Below are positions 55,989 to 64,000 of a DNA stretch of 64,000 nucleotides, piece after piece (position 1 is the stretch's first letter; the number at the start of each line of letters is the position of its first letter). This DNA is from Fischerella sp. PCC 9605 (lineage in GTDB: Bacteria > Cyanobacteriota > Cyanobacteriia > Cyanobacteriales > Nostocaceae), in the NCBI RefSeq assembly GCF_000517105.1, contig NZ_ALVT01000034.1, forward strand, positions 249,101 to 313,100. Reading direction: 5' to 3'. The notes under the pieces are model-generated. The model saw nothing but the letters and a program-made list of their open reading frames with translations, was not told where the DNA came from and searched no databases. The position numbers and the translations under genes were made by a program.

Positions 55989-56367
55989 AGTACCCACAGA
56001 CTTCGCTTACGCTACGTCTGGGGCTTCCTGTCTCATTCGCCATCGCCACGTTAGGAATTCCTATCGCTAGGAGTTCGGGACTAAACCCGATGATGGTCTT
56101 ACACAGCGTCTCTCGGTTTGCACCGTTTATCCTCTCAAGGAGGAACCCAGGCAGCCGCCCTGCAACGCAGCGGCAGTTTGATTTTTGCTTCGACACGTTT
56201 ACCTTGGATTTACGACAATAGTCAACCACGATTCGCTTACGTCTTAAGCGATCTCTGATGTTTCTGCGGCAAGCAAAGTAGCTGCTACTTCGGATTAGCC
56301 TTTATGTGACCTACAGTTGGGCGGGTCAACAACCATCAGTATTTTCCCATATAAAGGAAACAAAGCG
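55989..56367. other. 379-bp structured spacer between coxB and coxA
   Basis: Unusually long for this operon and GC-richer than the other gaps. Stems seen: CAGAC/GTCTG with flanking CCC/GGG (55991-56022); AATTCCTA/TAGGAGTT (56055-56074); GCCGC/GCGGC (56154-56174). A minus-strand frame (55972-56229) lacks a recognisable domain. The compact hairpins and sharp change in composition suggest a small inserted element. The coxA ribosome site AAGGAAAC is at 56353-56360. Confidence 0.5.
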
Positions 56368-58071
56368 ATGACGAATATTTCCATCGAAAGCATCGGTATC
56401 GCAGATGAACAATCTCACCACGACAGTTCCAACGACTGGAAGCGATACTTCAGCTTTAGCACTGACCACAAGGTCATTGGTATTCAGTATCTTGTTACCT
56501 CGTTCATATTCTTTCTTGTCGGCGGTATATTTGCGATGGTGCTGCGGGGGGAATTAATTACACCCGAAGCAGATTTAGTCGATCGCACCATGTACAACGG
56601 TATGTTCACCATGCATGGCACAGTCATGCTGTTCTTGTGGACATTCCCATCACTGGTAGGCCTAGCCAACTACCTCGTACCACTTATGATTGGCGCACGC
56701 GACATGGCATTTCCCCGCCTCAACGCCGCCGCCTTTTGGATGGTGCCGATAGTCGGCATTCTATTGATGGCCAGCTTTTTTGTCCCTGGCGGCCCAGCCC
56801 AAGCTGGTTGGTGGTCTTACCCGCCAGTTAGTCTCCAAAACCCCACAGGTAACTTAATTAACGGTCAAGTTATCTGGCTGTTGGCGGTAGCAATTTCCGG
56901 CGTATCCTCAATTATGGGGGCAGTCAACTTTGTCACCACCATAGTCAAGATGCGCGCACCGGGCATGACTTTCTTCCGGATGCCCTTATTTGTTTGGGCA
57001 GTATTCAGCGCTCAGATTATCCAACTCTTCGGACTCCCAGCACTGACAGCAGGCGCGGTGATGCTGCTACTCGACCTCACAGTTGGTACGGGCTTTTTTG
57101 ATCCCGCCAATGGAGGGAATCCAGTTATGTTCCAGCATTACTTCTGGTTCTACTCCCACCCCGCTGTTTACGTGATAATTTTGCCCATTTTCGGCATTTT
57201 CTCGGAAATATTTCCAGTTTATGCCCGTAAACCCCTATTTGGTTATAAAGTAGTCGCCGTTTCCTCACTCCTGATTGCCGTAGTCAGCGCTATTGTCTGG
57301 GTACATCACATGTACGTCAGTGGTACTCCCGGCTGGATGCGGATGATTTTCATGCTGACAACGATGTTTGTATCTGTACCCACTGGTATTAAGGTGTTTG
57401 CCTGGGTAGCGACGATTTGGGGCGGTAGAATGCGGTTAACTACACCCATGCTGTTTGCCCTAGGTGGATTGGTGTTGTTTGTGTTTGCAGGCATTACAGG
57501 CATCATACTTTCCTCCGTGCCTGTTGATGTTCACGTCAACAATACCTACTTTGTTGTTGGTCACTTCCATTATGTTCTGTATGGGACGGTGACGATGGGA
57601 ATGTATGCAGCCATCTATCACTGGTTCCCGAAGATGACTGGACGGATGTACTACGAAGGCTTAGGCCAACTACACTTCTGGTTAGCATTCATCGGCACTA
57701 ACCTTAACTTTTTCCCCATGCATCCCTTAGGATTACAAGGAATGTTGCGTAGAGTCTCTTCCTACGCACCAGAGTATGAATTCTGGAATATTGTTGCTAG
57801 TCTTGGCGCATTTCTATTAGGTATGTCTACGCTACCGTTTATTCTCAATATGATTGGTGCATGGATGCAGGGTGAGAAAGCACCAGATAACCCCTGGCAC
57901 GCAATTGGCTTGGAATGGGAGGTTTCTTCACCACCTCCTGTAGAAAACTTTGAAGAGATTCCTGTTGTTGTCAGCGCACCTTATGGTTATGGCAAGTCGG
58001 AACCATTAGTTGCTCAAGCTCACACACAGAAGCATGTATCTGTCAGCCCAACTTTGACAGGTGTAGAATAA
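56368..58071 (+). CDS. coxA: Terminal oxidase subunit I (haem-copper, A2-type)
   Basis: A 567-residue subunit I with about twelve helices and all haem/copper histidines: MFTMHGTVMLFLW (low-spin haem), FYSHPAVYVIILP (CuB His and Tyr), WVHHMYVSG (CuB His pair) and VVGHFHYVLYGTV (haem ligands). The usual FGHPEVY is YSHPAVY: the D-channel glutamate is replaced, and YS marks the A2 class. ATG 56368 is chosen for its AAGGAAAC ribosome site; an upstream start at 56317 lacks one. Confidence 0.95.
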   Translation: MTNISIESIGIADEQSHHDSSNDWKRYFSFSTDHKVIGIQYLVTSFIFFLVGGIFAMVLRGELITPEADLVDRTMYNGMFTMHGTVMLFLWTFPSLVGLANYLVPLMIGARDMAFPRLNAAAFWMVPIVGILLMASFFVPGGPAQAGWWSYPPVSLQNPTGNLINGQVIWLLAVAISGVSSIMGAVNFVTTIVKMRAPGMTFFRMPLFVWAVFSAQIIQLFGLPALTAGAVMLLLDLTVGTGFFDPANGGNPVMFQHYFWFYSHPAVYVIILPIFGIFSEIFPVYARKPLFGYKVVAVSSLLIAVVSAIVWVHHMYVSGTPGWMRMIFMLTTMFVSVPTGIKVFAWVATIWGGRMRLTTPMLFALGGLVLFVFAGITGIILSSVPVDVHVNNTYFVVGHFHYVLYGTVTMGMYAAIYHWFPKMTGRMYYEGLGQLHFWLAFIGTNLNFFPMHPLGLQGMLRRVSSYAPEYEFWNIVASLGAFLLGMSTLPFILNMIGAWMQGEKAPDNPWHAIGLEWEVSSPPPVENFEEIPVVVSAPYGYGKSEPLVAQAHTQKHVSVSPTLTGVE

Positions 58072-58081
58072 CGCGGCCAGA

Positions 58082-58173
58082 TCTTTGTGTCTTTGTGCCT
58101 ACCCTGCGGGAAGCCGCTGCGCGTCTATGTGGTGAAAAAGCAATGATTAGAACCACCAAGACACTAAGACACG
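58082..58173. repeat. Family A repeat with a Family B unit nested in its left arm
   Basis: The outer arms 'ctttgtgtctttgtgcc ... tgtggt' and 'accaccaagacactaagacacgaag' match Family A. Between 'gtgcc' and 'tgtggt' lies 'taccctgcgggaagccgctgcgcgtcta', a Family B unit as at 33806-33838. It looks like one repeat inserted into another. Confidence 0.7.
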
Positions 58174-58261
58174 AAGTTAAAAAGCTCATTCTTGAGCATG
58201 AATTTCCACATCACGCTTCAGCAAAGCTGTCACAGCTTGCAAATAAAGGAGAATTCAAGCA

Positions 58262-58864
58262 ATGGACGGTTATATGATTTCAGAGGAGTTGCAACTGCAT
58301 CAGACAGAGCATGTTCATGACGAAGAAGGCAATAAGATGTTTGGCTTCGTTGTGTTTTTGCTATCTGAAAGTGTTATTTTTCTCAGCTTTTTCGCTGGAT
58401 ATATTGTTTATAAAATAACAACTCCCAACTGGCTGCCACCTGGTATTGAAGGATTAGAAGTTGTAGCGCCTGCAATTAATACGGTGGTTCTTGTTGCCAG
58501 TAGCTTTGTCATCTACTTCGCAGAACGTGCCCTTGGACGTCACAATTTATGGGGTTTTCGCCTGTATCTGTTGGCGACGATCGCGATGGGAAGTTACTTT
58601 TTGTTTGGACAGGCAATTGAATGGAATAGCTTGGAATTTGGCTTTACTTCCGGTGCATTTGGTGGGATGTTTTATCTGCTCACTGGTTTCCACGGTTTGC
58701 ACGTTCTGACTGGCATCTTGTTGCAATTGATTATTTTGGTACGTTCCTTCATTCCAGGTAATTACGATTCTGGTCACTTTGGAGTGAATGCCACTTCGCT
58801 GTTTTGGCACTTTGTTGACGTAATTTGGATTATTTTGTTTATTCTGATCTATATATGGCAGTGA
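58262..58864 (+). CDS. coxC: Terminal oxidase subunit III
   Basis: A 200-residue membrane protein with five helices, the short bacterial form. Conserved parts: NKMFGFVVFLLSESVIFLSFFAGYIVYK, GFHGLHVLTGILLQLIILVRSF and ATSLFWHFVDVIWIILFILIYIW. ATG 58262 follows an AAGGAG ribosome site at about 9 bases. It is the last gene of the oxidase operon. It stabilises subunit I; no cofactor is bound. Confidence 0.94.
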   Translation: MDGYMISEELQLHQTEHVHDEEGNKMFGFVVFLLSESVIFLSFFAGYIVYKITTPNWLPPGIEGLEVVAPAINTVVLVASSFVIYFAERALGRHNLWGFRLYLLATIAMGSYFLFGQAIEWNSLEFGFTSGAFGGMFYLLTGFHGLHVLTGILLQLIILVRSFIPGNYDSGHFGVNATSLFWHFVDVIWIILFILIYIWQ

Positions 58865-59240
58865 AGTTATTTATTGGTTGAAGTGATATTTACACTCTAA
58901 GTTAAAGCTTTTGGTGCGTTAGCTTAAGTACAGCTTTGCGTAAAATCGTAGCTTTTTTAAACACAGAGGAACACAGACTGTTTCCAAATTTAATTCGTTA
59001 CGAATTTGTGCAATATTTTACTAAGTATGACGCACCAATTGTCTTGATTGGTGAGACAAGGGAGAGGAAGAAGACACCCTTCGGGAAGTCAAAAGTACCA
59101 AGTCAAAAATCAAAATTAAAATCTTTACTTTTGACTTTTGACTTTTAACCCTTCGCTGCGCTCGAGGGCATGCTTTTGACTTTTGAATTGTTTTGTCCTC
59201 CTTGTCCTTCTTTTCATTTGAAGATTACTGAATCAGTGTT
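58865..59240. other. 376-bp gap with simple inverted repeats
   Basis: It includes an 'aaacacagaggaacacagac' stretch (58958-58978) related to 'aaacgcagaggcacgcggag' at 17031-17070, and a 'caaaagtaccaagtcaaaaatcaaaatt / acttttgacttttgacttttaac' inverted repeat (59088-59150) followed by a 'cccttcgctgcgctcgaggg' hairpin (59150-59169). No gene. Confidence 0.55.
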
Positions 59241-60065
59241 CTAGACCCTCGATAGATCTGCTTGGACTTGTTCGGGTGGGAGCCAAGGTGTCAAAACAGG
59301 CTCTTGGGATGCACCATTGCCATCTTGCCCAACAATTTCTGCATAGAGGGCTTCCTGGTGAGCGAACTCGCAGGCAACAGGTGGAGCACTGGTCTGAACA
59401 AAAGGCGTTTGGGTCGGCTCATCGTTAGCATCATAGTCAGGCAGTTGACTTTGGGGATGCATGTAGGTATGGGTTTTGGGATCGTAAGCCATCACTTCGC
59501 CTGTCTCAATGTAGTAAATCCAGCCGTAAATCTGGAGCTTGCCTTGATACAGTTTGGAGTGGACTGATGGATAGGTTTTCAAATTTTCGATTTGCGTTAG
59601 CACATTCTCCGCAACCGCAATTTCTAACAGTTCTTTATCGGTGTAGTTTTTGTAGCTATCTTTCACGAGTCTACGAGTTGCTTCCGCGTGCTTGAGCCAG
59701 TCATACACTAGCGGCATATCTTCTTGAAGCTTGTTGAGATGTAGCAATCCGTTCATTGCACCGCACTGGGAGTGACCGCAGACAATGATTTGCTCGATGC
59801 CCAATGCTTGAATGGCATATTCAATCGTTGCTCCTTCGCCCCCATTAGTTGCTCCGTAGGGCGGGATGATGTTTCCGGCATTGCGAACGATGAATAGCTC
59901 ACCTATCTCTGTCTGGGTAAGTAGGTTAGGGTCAATCCGGGAGTCAGAACAAGTAATGAACATTACTCTCGGCTTTTGACCATGAGCGAGTTGTGCTAAC
60001 AAGTCCCGATGGGCAGGGACGTAATTTGCCCGAAATTCCTGCAAACCTTTAAGTAATTTCTTCAT
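59241..60065 (-). CDS. ccaA: Beta-class carbonic anhydrase
   Basis: A 274-residue beta-CA. The zinc ligands are Cys39 (ITCSDSRID), His98 and Cys101 (GHSQCGAM), with the catalytic Asp41/Arg43 pair. FIVRNAGNIIPPYG is also conserved. The C-terminal extension of about 75 residues is typical of the cyanobacterial CcaA/IcfA type that works in carboxysomes, but the protein could be another cellular isoform. Length and motifs are complete. The start ATG 60065 follows GAGGAGTTATAAGC, a good ribosome site. Confidence 0.93.
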   Translation of the reverse strand: MKKLLKGLQEFRANYVPAHRDLLAQLAHGQKPRVMFITCSDSRIDPNLLTQTEIGELFIVRNAGNIIPPYGATNGGEGATIEYAIQALGIEQIIVCGHSQCGAMNGLLHLNKLQEDMPLVYDWLKHAEATRRLVKDSYKNYTDKELLEIAVAENVLTQIENLKTYPSVHSKLYQGKLQIYGWIYYIETGEVMAYDPKTHTYMHPQSQLPDYDANDEPTQTPFVQTSAPPVACEFAHQEALYAEIVGQDGNGASQEPVLTPWLPPEQVQADLSRV

Positions 60066-60536
60066 TGCTTATAACTCCTCGGCAGTGTTTGCTTTGAGAA
60101 ATGTAGTGCGGACGTTTTGTGAGCAAGGGCTCTGCCTGCACTACTGTTTTGGAGTGTGATCTAGGTATTAGATTAAATAAGTGACGGTGACAAACTCGAA
60201 ACACAAATGTAACAAAGTCGGAAAAAAGCAGATATTTTCGCAGGCGATACGAACCCGAACAATTCGATTGTCAAGTTAGTAACCAAAATATATGAGACTA
60301 GGTGAAACTTACTAAAAAAGCAATATCTAAAATTGAGATTTAAATCGAAGATATCACCAATTTTACGCAAATCTTTACTCACTCTTGTAGGCAAGCAGTT
60401 TTTGTAAATGCGATCGCTTTGATACAGGCAATTGTATTGAGAAAAGCTTCCTTCTGTTTCGTCCAAAGAAGTAATTCTTGGGAAAAATGAATTTATACTA
60501 AATTGAGTTGCTGACTGGTTTACTCAAGAAGACTTT
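60066..60536. other. 470-bp divergent intergenic region
   Basis: AT-rich leader shared by the carbonic-anhydrase gene and the araC-type remnant. A small minus-strand frame (60173-60466) is not convincing. No repeats of note and no recognisable operator. Confidence 0.4.
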
Positions 60537-61483
60537 ATGTTGCATCCCGCTCGTGCAACCCTCCTTGCAAGCAACAAAGTTAGTTGGAATGGTATTTATC
60601 TCCAACACTGCTGCCAACCTCCTAGCGAAATTCCTGCCCATTGCCATGTCCAGCATGTGGTTGCCATTCATCACTTTCAGCAAACAGTAAAGTTAGAGCG
60701 TGTGTTTGACGGACGCCGCCAGACTGAGCATATTGTCAACGGTGATATTGTCGTTGTGCCAGCAAATGTAATCCATTACTTTCAACGACTCGTCAAACCA
60801 AAAAAGGGGCTTGACAACTTCCTTCAAACTGAGCGTATTGCTAACAATCATGCTGTAGCTGAGACTACATCTCATCACTCTTGTGTAAATCGGGAAGACG
60901 AATTCACTCTCCTTTACCTGGAACCTTTACTAATCGCTCGCATTGCCTATGAGTCAGTCAATCCAGACTCTGTTGAGATTCTGCCGCATTTTTCCAAACC
61001 CGATCCGCTCATTTATCAAATTGGATTAGCGCTCAAAGCCGAACTAGAATCTGAGGAAGCAGACAGTCATCTTTATGCAGAATCAGCAGCAACAATGCTA
61101 GCAGCCCATCTGTTGCGGCACTACTCTGTCCGAAAATATACTCTGAAAGACTATTCAGGAGGTCTACCGAAGTCCAAGCTACGGCAAGTGATTGACTTAT
61201 CAATGACTATCTAGACCATGATTTGAGGCTGGATGACTTGGCGGCTGTAGCCCAGATCAGTCCCTATCACTTTACTCGGTTATTCAAACAAGCTATGGGG
61301 CTTACACCCCGGCAGTATGTGATTCGATGCCGGATTGAAACTGCAAAACGGCTGTTGGCAAAGTGGGAGTTGTCCATTACAGAAATTAGCGATCGCCTGG
61401 GATTTACTAGTCACAGTCATTTCACTACGTTCTTTCGCAAACATACTGGCATCACCCCCACCGCTTATCGACGAGGGCTATGA
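60537..61483 (+). pseudogene. AraC-family transcription regulator with a one-base frameshift
   Basis: The first frame (60537-61214) encodes a cupin-like effector domain and the linker SKLRQVIDLSMTI followed by TAG. The second frame (from about 61199, with RLDDLAAVAQISPYHFTRLFKQAMGLTPRQYVIRCRIETAKRLLAKWELSITEISDRLGFTSHSHFTTFFRKHTGITPTAYRRGL, ending 61483) is a complete two-helix-turn-helix AraC DNA-binding domain. Adding one base in GACTT at 61190-61196 (GAC TAT ATC AAT GAC TAT CTA GAC) joins them into a standard 316-residue protein (…VIDYINDYLDHDLRLDD…). Either the gene is inactive or the sequence has an indel error. Confidence 0.9.
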
Positions 61484-61679
61484 TCCTGCCTTTTAGGTGA
61501 ACAATGATTTCTATCTCTAGGATGAATTAACGCTAAACCAAACTTAACTAGCAAGATTTGTAAAATTTTGGCAATTTTTAGTAAAGACAACACAAAGCAC
61601 AATCGCTACGCTTATTTAGTCACAAAGTTTTATTTTTTAGGAAGGCGATCGCGTCTAATTTTCTGGATGTACTTGAAAC

Positions 61680-62072
61680 ATGGAGACTCAAATGAATACA
61701 ATTGATAGGAAAGCTGAGGAGTGCAAGTTGCTAGAGTTAGACGCTGCATTTCTTAACGCCATTCTTAATCACGATGTCACCGTCCTTGAGCGTGACTTAC
61801 CCAATAATTTTCTGTCGATATTTCCAGACGGTCGTGTCGCAAACAAAGCAGTAGAAATAGAGAGTGCTAAAACTGTAGAACTTGAATCGTTCGCGACTGA
61901 AGAGGTTCAGGTGCATTGGTACGGTGATGCGATCGCTATCCTCAATTTTCGTCTGTCCTTAACATTTAAAGGGCAGGAAACTAGGCATGTCCGTGACTCT
62001 CACGTGTATCTGAAACGCAATGGACGCTGGCAGATGATTATGGGTCAAACAACTCCAATCTTGCAACTGTGA
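61680..62072 (+). CDS. NTF2-like (SnoaL/DUF4440) protein
   Basis: A 130-residue cone-shaped-fold protein: ECKLLELDAAFLNAILNHDVTVLERDLPNNFLSIFPDGRVANKA and the later VRDSHVYLKRNGRWQMIMGQTTPI, the DUF4440 pattern. Such proteins bind small ligands or act as minor enzymes. Directly downstream of the broken araC-type gene, same strand, possibly its former target. The first codons contain two ATGs (METQMN); either could start. Confidence 0.8.
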   Translation: METQMNTIDRKAEECKLLELDAAFLNAILNHDVTVLERDLPNNFLSIFPDGRVANKAVEIESAKTVELESFATEEVQVHWYGDAIAILNFRLSLTFKGQETRHVRDSHVYLKRNGRWQMIMGQTTPILQL

Positions 62073-62101
62073 TTATCAATATGTCATTTTGATGGTCTCA
62101 G

Positions 62102-62170
62102 GCGGCTTCTAATTCGTTAGATAACAATGAGATGGCAGCGATCGCCCGCAAATACGGCATCGAATTTTGA
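62102..62170 (+). pseudogene. Tiny C-terminal gene remnant
   Basis: The frame AASNSLDNNEMAAIARKYGIEF followed by TGA ends like a protein C-terminus (…IARKYGIEF), resembling the end of the 140-residue protein encoded on the opposite strand at 62272-62694 (…QIAKKYGVEI) and of some cupin proteins. There is no start. Probably the relic of a deleted gene. Confidence 0.4.
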
Positions 62171-62271
62171 GAGTAAGTTTAGTATCGCCCTGTCAGTTTA
62201 CATCCCACAAGCATTCAGAGACGGGATGTGTTGAGAGGGCGTTACCAGCTAGAAGCAGAGTGCGATACAGT

Positions 62272-62694
62272 TTAGATTTCTACACCATATTTTTTAGCGA
62301 TTTGACCAAGTTGCTCAAACTGTTCTTGTGAGGCTTGAGTTAATTTCTCTTCTGGAGGCAGTTCATTTTTCTCGCCTTTAGGAACTAAATACCTAACGTA
62401 AAGAGAAATGAAATCAACTATAGCTGCTATACCAGGCAAAGCGTGGTTGTCAGCTTGCTTTCCTGCTACTAAAATCGCCATACTTCCTTCAATCGATTTC
62501 CTGGTTGCTTCCACAAATTGACCGATAAGTTCGTTGATGTAGTCTACTGCCGCCAGGTTCTCTAACTTCATTAAATCCGGAGTAAATTCGTATCCGGCTG
62601 CTGTTGCTTGTTCTAGAACACACCATTGTGTGAACTCTCGCAGTACTGCTTCGGGAAGGCCAGAAAGATACTTGTGCAATTCTAAATCAGACAC
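62272..62694 (-). CDS. Hypothetical helical protein downstream of hupL
   Basis: A 140-residue soluble, helix-rich protein: LHKYLSGLPEAVLREFTQWCVLEQATAAGYEF, DLMKLENLAAVDYINELIGQFVEATRKSIEGSMAILVAGKQADNHALPGIAAIVDFISLYVRYL. It lies 105 bp behind hupL on the same strand, with a Family A repeat between. I do not recognise a family. Linkage to hupL may be accidental. Confidence 0.7.
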   Translation of the reverse strand: MSDLELHKYLSGLPEAVLREFTQWCVLEQATAAGYEFTPDLMKLENLAAVDYINELIGQFVEATRKSIEGSMAILVAGKQADNHALPGIAAIVDFISLYVRYLVPKGEKNELPPEEKLTQASQEQFEQLGQIAKKYGVEI

Positions 62695-62720
62695 TAGCTT
62701 ACCTTATAAATTTCAGTTTT

Positions 62721-62789
62721 CTTTGTGTCTTAGTGCCTTGGTGGTTAATAAAATAATTTTTGAACCACAAAGACACTAAGACACCAAGT
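62721..62789. repeat. Family A repeat between hupL and the downstream gene
   Basis: 'ctttgtgtcttagtgccttggtggtt' (62721-62746) is complementary to 'aaccacaaagacactaagacaccaag' (62763-62788). It probably terminates hupL transcripts. Confidence 0.75.
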
Positions 62790-62799
62790 TAAAAGCAGA

Positions 62800-64000
62800 T
62801 TATGCGGTGCGGAAACGTGCCAGTTCTTTACCCGTCTTCGCATCATGGGCGTGAACGGTACACACTAAGCAGGAATCAAATGACCGTGCTACATGACCTA
62901 CTTCTACCGGATCGGTCGGATCGGTAATAGGTGTACCTATCAAAGCCTCTTCAATCGGGCCGCGTTTTTCTTCAGCGTCACGGGGCCCGACGTTCCAAGT
63001 CGTAGGGGCGATCACCTGGTAATTCTTAATCTTACCGTCTTCTAGTTCTACCCAGTGACACAATGAACCTCGCGCTGCTTCTGTTGCACCCCAACCGCGT
63101 CCGTCTTTTTCTTTCGGTTTGATGTACCAGGGTTCATTTAGTTCGAACTCGCGTAGACAGCGTTCGGCTTGGCGATATAACTTGACAATTTCATGAACTC
63201 GTGATAGTAGGCGCACATGCACGCTGGGGCCACCCATGCGCTTGAAGACATCTAGGATAAATCCGTCGTAGTGCTGCCAAGATTCACCATGTTTACCACC
63301 TGCCACTAATTGCCGTGCTAAGGGGCCGGCTTCCAAGCGTCCGTGTTCGATGTGGCGTACTGCTGTTGACCAAGAATAGGAGTTATTGAAGTCTTTGTTA
63401 TTCTTTTGGGTGGGGTTGGTAGTACGGTCAAAGGGGTGAACATCTCCTGTGCCTTCGTCATACCAAGAGTGAGTGGTATTTTCGCGGGCAAAGGTATGAT
63501 CCATCAAGACGTGAGTGTCGGTGTAACTGTCATATACGCCACTCTTCATGATCGTGGCAGCATTCCGCCCTGCTATTGTTGGCTTCTGGTATCTATCTTC
63601 ATGAGGTAGATATCCCCAAGTGACGTATTTACCTACACCAGCGCCAAATTTATCTAGACCGATATCTAAACCCATGCGCCAATAGAAACCTAGGTCAGAC
63701 TGGCGATGGTTGCGGTTTTCATGTAACCAGGCCATGAAGTCATCATAGGTCTGAATTTGTTCGTAGCGTTCTAGCGAACAACCTAACCACACTGGTTCTA
63801 ACCAATTAGTGCGGAAGTATTCCAGAATTGACCAGGCGCGGGTAATGTCTGTTAAGGTAGGGGCGCACATCACACCACCAGGAACCATGTAGCTAGAATG
63901 GGGCCATTGACCACCCAAGAGGGCGTAAATTTCTACAGGTTTAGCAGAAATTGTGACGCCAATTTCGTAGTGTTTACCAGTAAAAGCTGCAAAACGTCGG
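62800..64000 (-). CDS. hupL: Uptake [NiFe]-hydrogenase large subunit HupL, C-terminal 400 codons (cut by window edge)
   Basis: The frame is open to the window end and reads RRFAAFTGKHYEIGVTISAKPVEIYALLGGQWPHSSYMVPGGVMCAPTLTD, typical of cyanobacterial HupL. The C-terminal nickel motif is DSCLVCTVH (Cys-x-x-Cys-x-x-His), followed by about 16 residues that HupW would remove. The enzyme recycles H2 from nitrogenase, on the thylakoid or cytoplasmic membrane of heterocysts. The gene is continuous through the HSSYM codons (63885-63900), where the hupL element of Anabaena inserts; the start and hupS lie outside. Confidence 0.97.
   Translation of the reverse strand, partial: RRFAAFTGKHYEIGVTISAKPVEIYALLGGQWPHSSYMVPGGVMCAPTLTDITRAWSILEYFRTNWLEPVWLGCSLERYEQIQTYDDFMAWLHENRNHRQSDLGFYWRMGLDIGLDKFGAGVGKYVTWGYLPHEDRYQKPTIAGRNAATIMKSGVYDSYTDTHVLMDHTFARENTTHSWYDEGTGDVHPFDRTTNPTQKNNKDFNNSYSWSTAVRHIEHGRLEAGPLARQLVAGGKHGESWQHYDGFILDVFKRMGGPSVHVRLLSRVHEIVKLYRQAERCLREFELNEPWYIKPKEKDGRGWGATEAARGSLCHWVELEDGKIKNYQVIAPTTWNVGPRDAEEKRGPIEEALIGTPITDPTDPVEVGHVARSFDSCLVCTVHAHDAKTGKELARFRTA
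63885..63900 (-). other. HSSYM codons equivalent to the XisC core site, unoccupied
   Basis: The 16-bp core of the hupL element (CACAGCAGTTATATGG) encodes HSSYM. Here the same residues are coded by CATTCTAGCTACATGG, with six differences, so the site is uninterrupted and probably not recombination-competent. Confidence 0.5.

Noticed and set aside
55972-56229. 85-codon minus-strand frame in the coxB-coxA spacer
   Set aside because: Overlaps hairpins of the spacer and the coxB end; no domain. Treated as part of a structured insert.

Overview
The window is chromosomal DNA of a filamentous, heterocyst-forming cyanobacterium (Nostocales type). The evidence is the cyanobacterial order of the atp operon with paired b/b' subunits, petB-petD, a phytochrome with an Rcp-type response regulator, a CpcS-type bilin lyase, many GCGATCGC (HIP1) octamers, and a heterocyst-style nif cluster (fdxN-nifS-nifU-nifH-nifD-nifK-nifE-nifN-nifX-nifW-hesA-hesB-fdxH) next to uptake-hydrogenase genes and a second terminal oxidase. 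I cannot name the species from sequence alone.

Layout. 1-6.1 kb: atp operon (subunits a, c, b', b, delta, alpha, gamma; 5' end cut by the window edge), then tmRNA. 6.2-16.9 kb: anti-sigma-type kinase, petBD, ctpA, a degenerate metallo-beta-lactamase-fold protein, a site-2 protease, a bilin lyase, a HEAT-repeat protein and a large di-haem peroxidase. 17.0-19.2 kb: a small mobile element with an IscB-like protein lacking an HNH insert (IsrB type), preceded by a structured region that looks like its omega RNA. 19.2-30.9 kb: two transporters, a phosphoribosyltransferase, a repeat-rich lipoprotein-like protein, a VanY peptidase, a three-gene phytochrome signalling unit and a GNAT enzyme. 30.9-33.0 kb is gene-poor and ends in a nifB gene of which only the last ~70 codons remain. 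33.3-47.1 kb: nif/hes/fdxH cluster. 47.4-50.6 kb: feoA, a frameshifted ctaB, a molbindin and a CBS protein. 51.6-53.3 kb: a hypothetical gene, hupW and a GNAT gene. 53.9-58.9 kb: two DUF2231-type membrane proteins and coxB-coxA-coxC whose subunit II lacks the CuA ligands (quinol-oxidase, ARTO type). 59.2-64.0 kb: beta-carbonic anhydrase, a frameshifted araC-type regulator, an NTF2-like protein, a small helical protein and the 3' part of hupL.

Functional picture. The right half reads as a micro-oxic nitrogen-fixation island: nitrogenase structural and cofactor genes, FeS assembly (nifS, nifU, hesB), the electron donor FdxH, iron and molybdenum handling (feoA, molbindin), hydrogen recycling (hupL, hupW) and an oxygen-consuming oxidase. 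Haem O synthase (ctaB) would supply such an oxidase.

The main unusual signals are: the truncated nifB at a sharp junction; the IsrB-omega RNA element with a probable C-terminal frameshift; three dispersed repeat families, members of which sit in frame inside nifE, coxB, hupW and the phytochrome kinase; one repeat nested inside another; near-universal inverted simple repeats between nif genes; and three single-base frameshifts (isrB, ctaB, araC) that may be real decay or assembly errors. All family assignments come from reading motifs; no database search was run.
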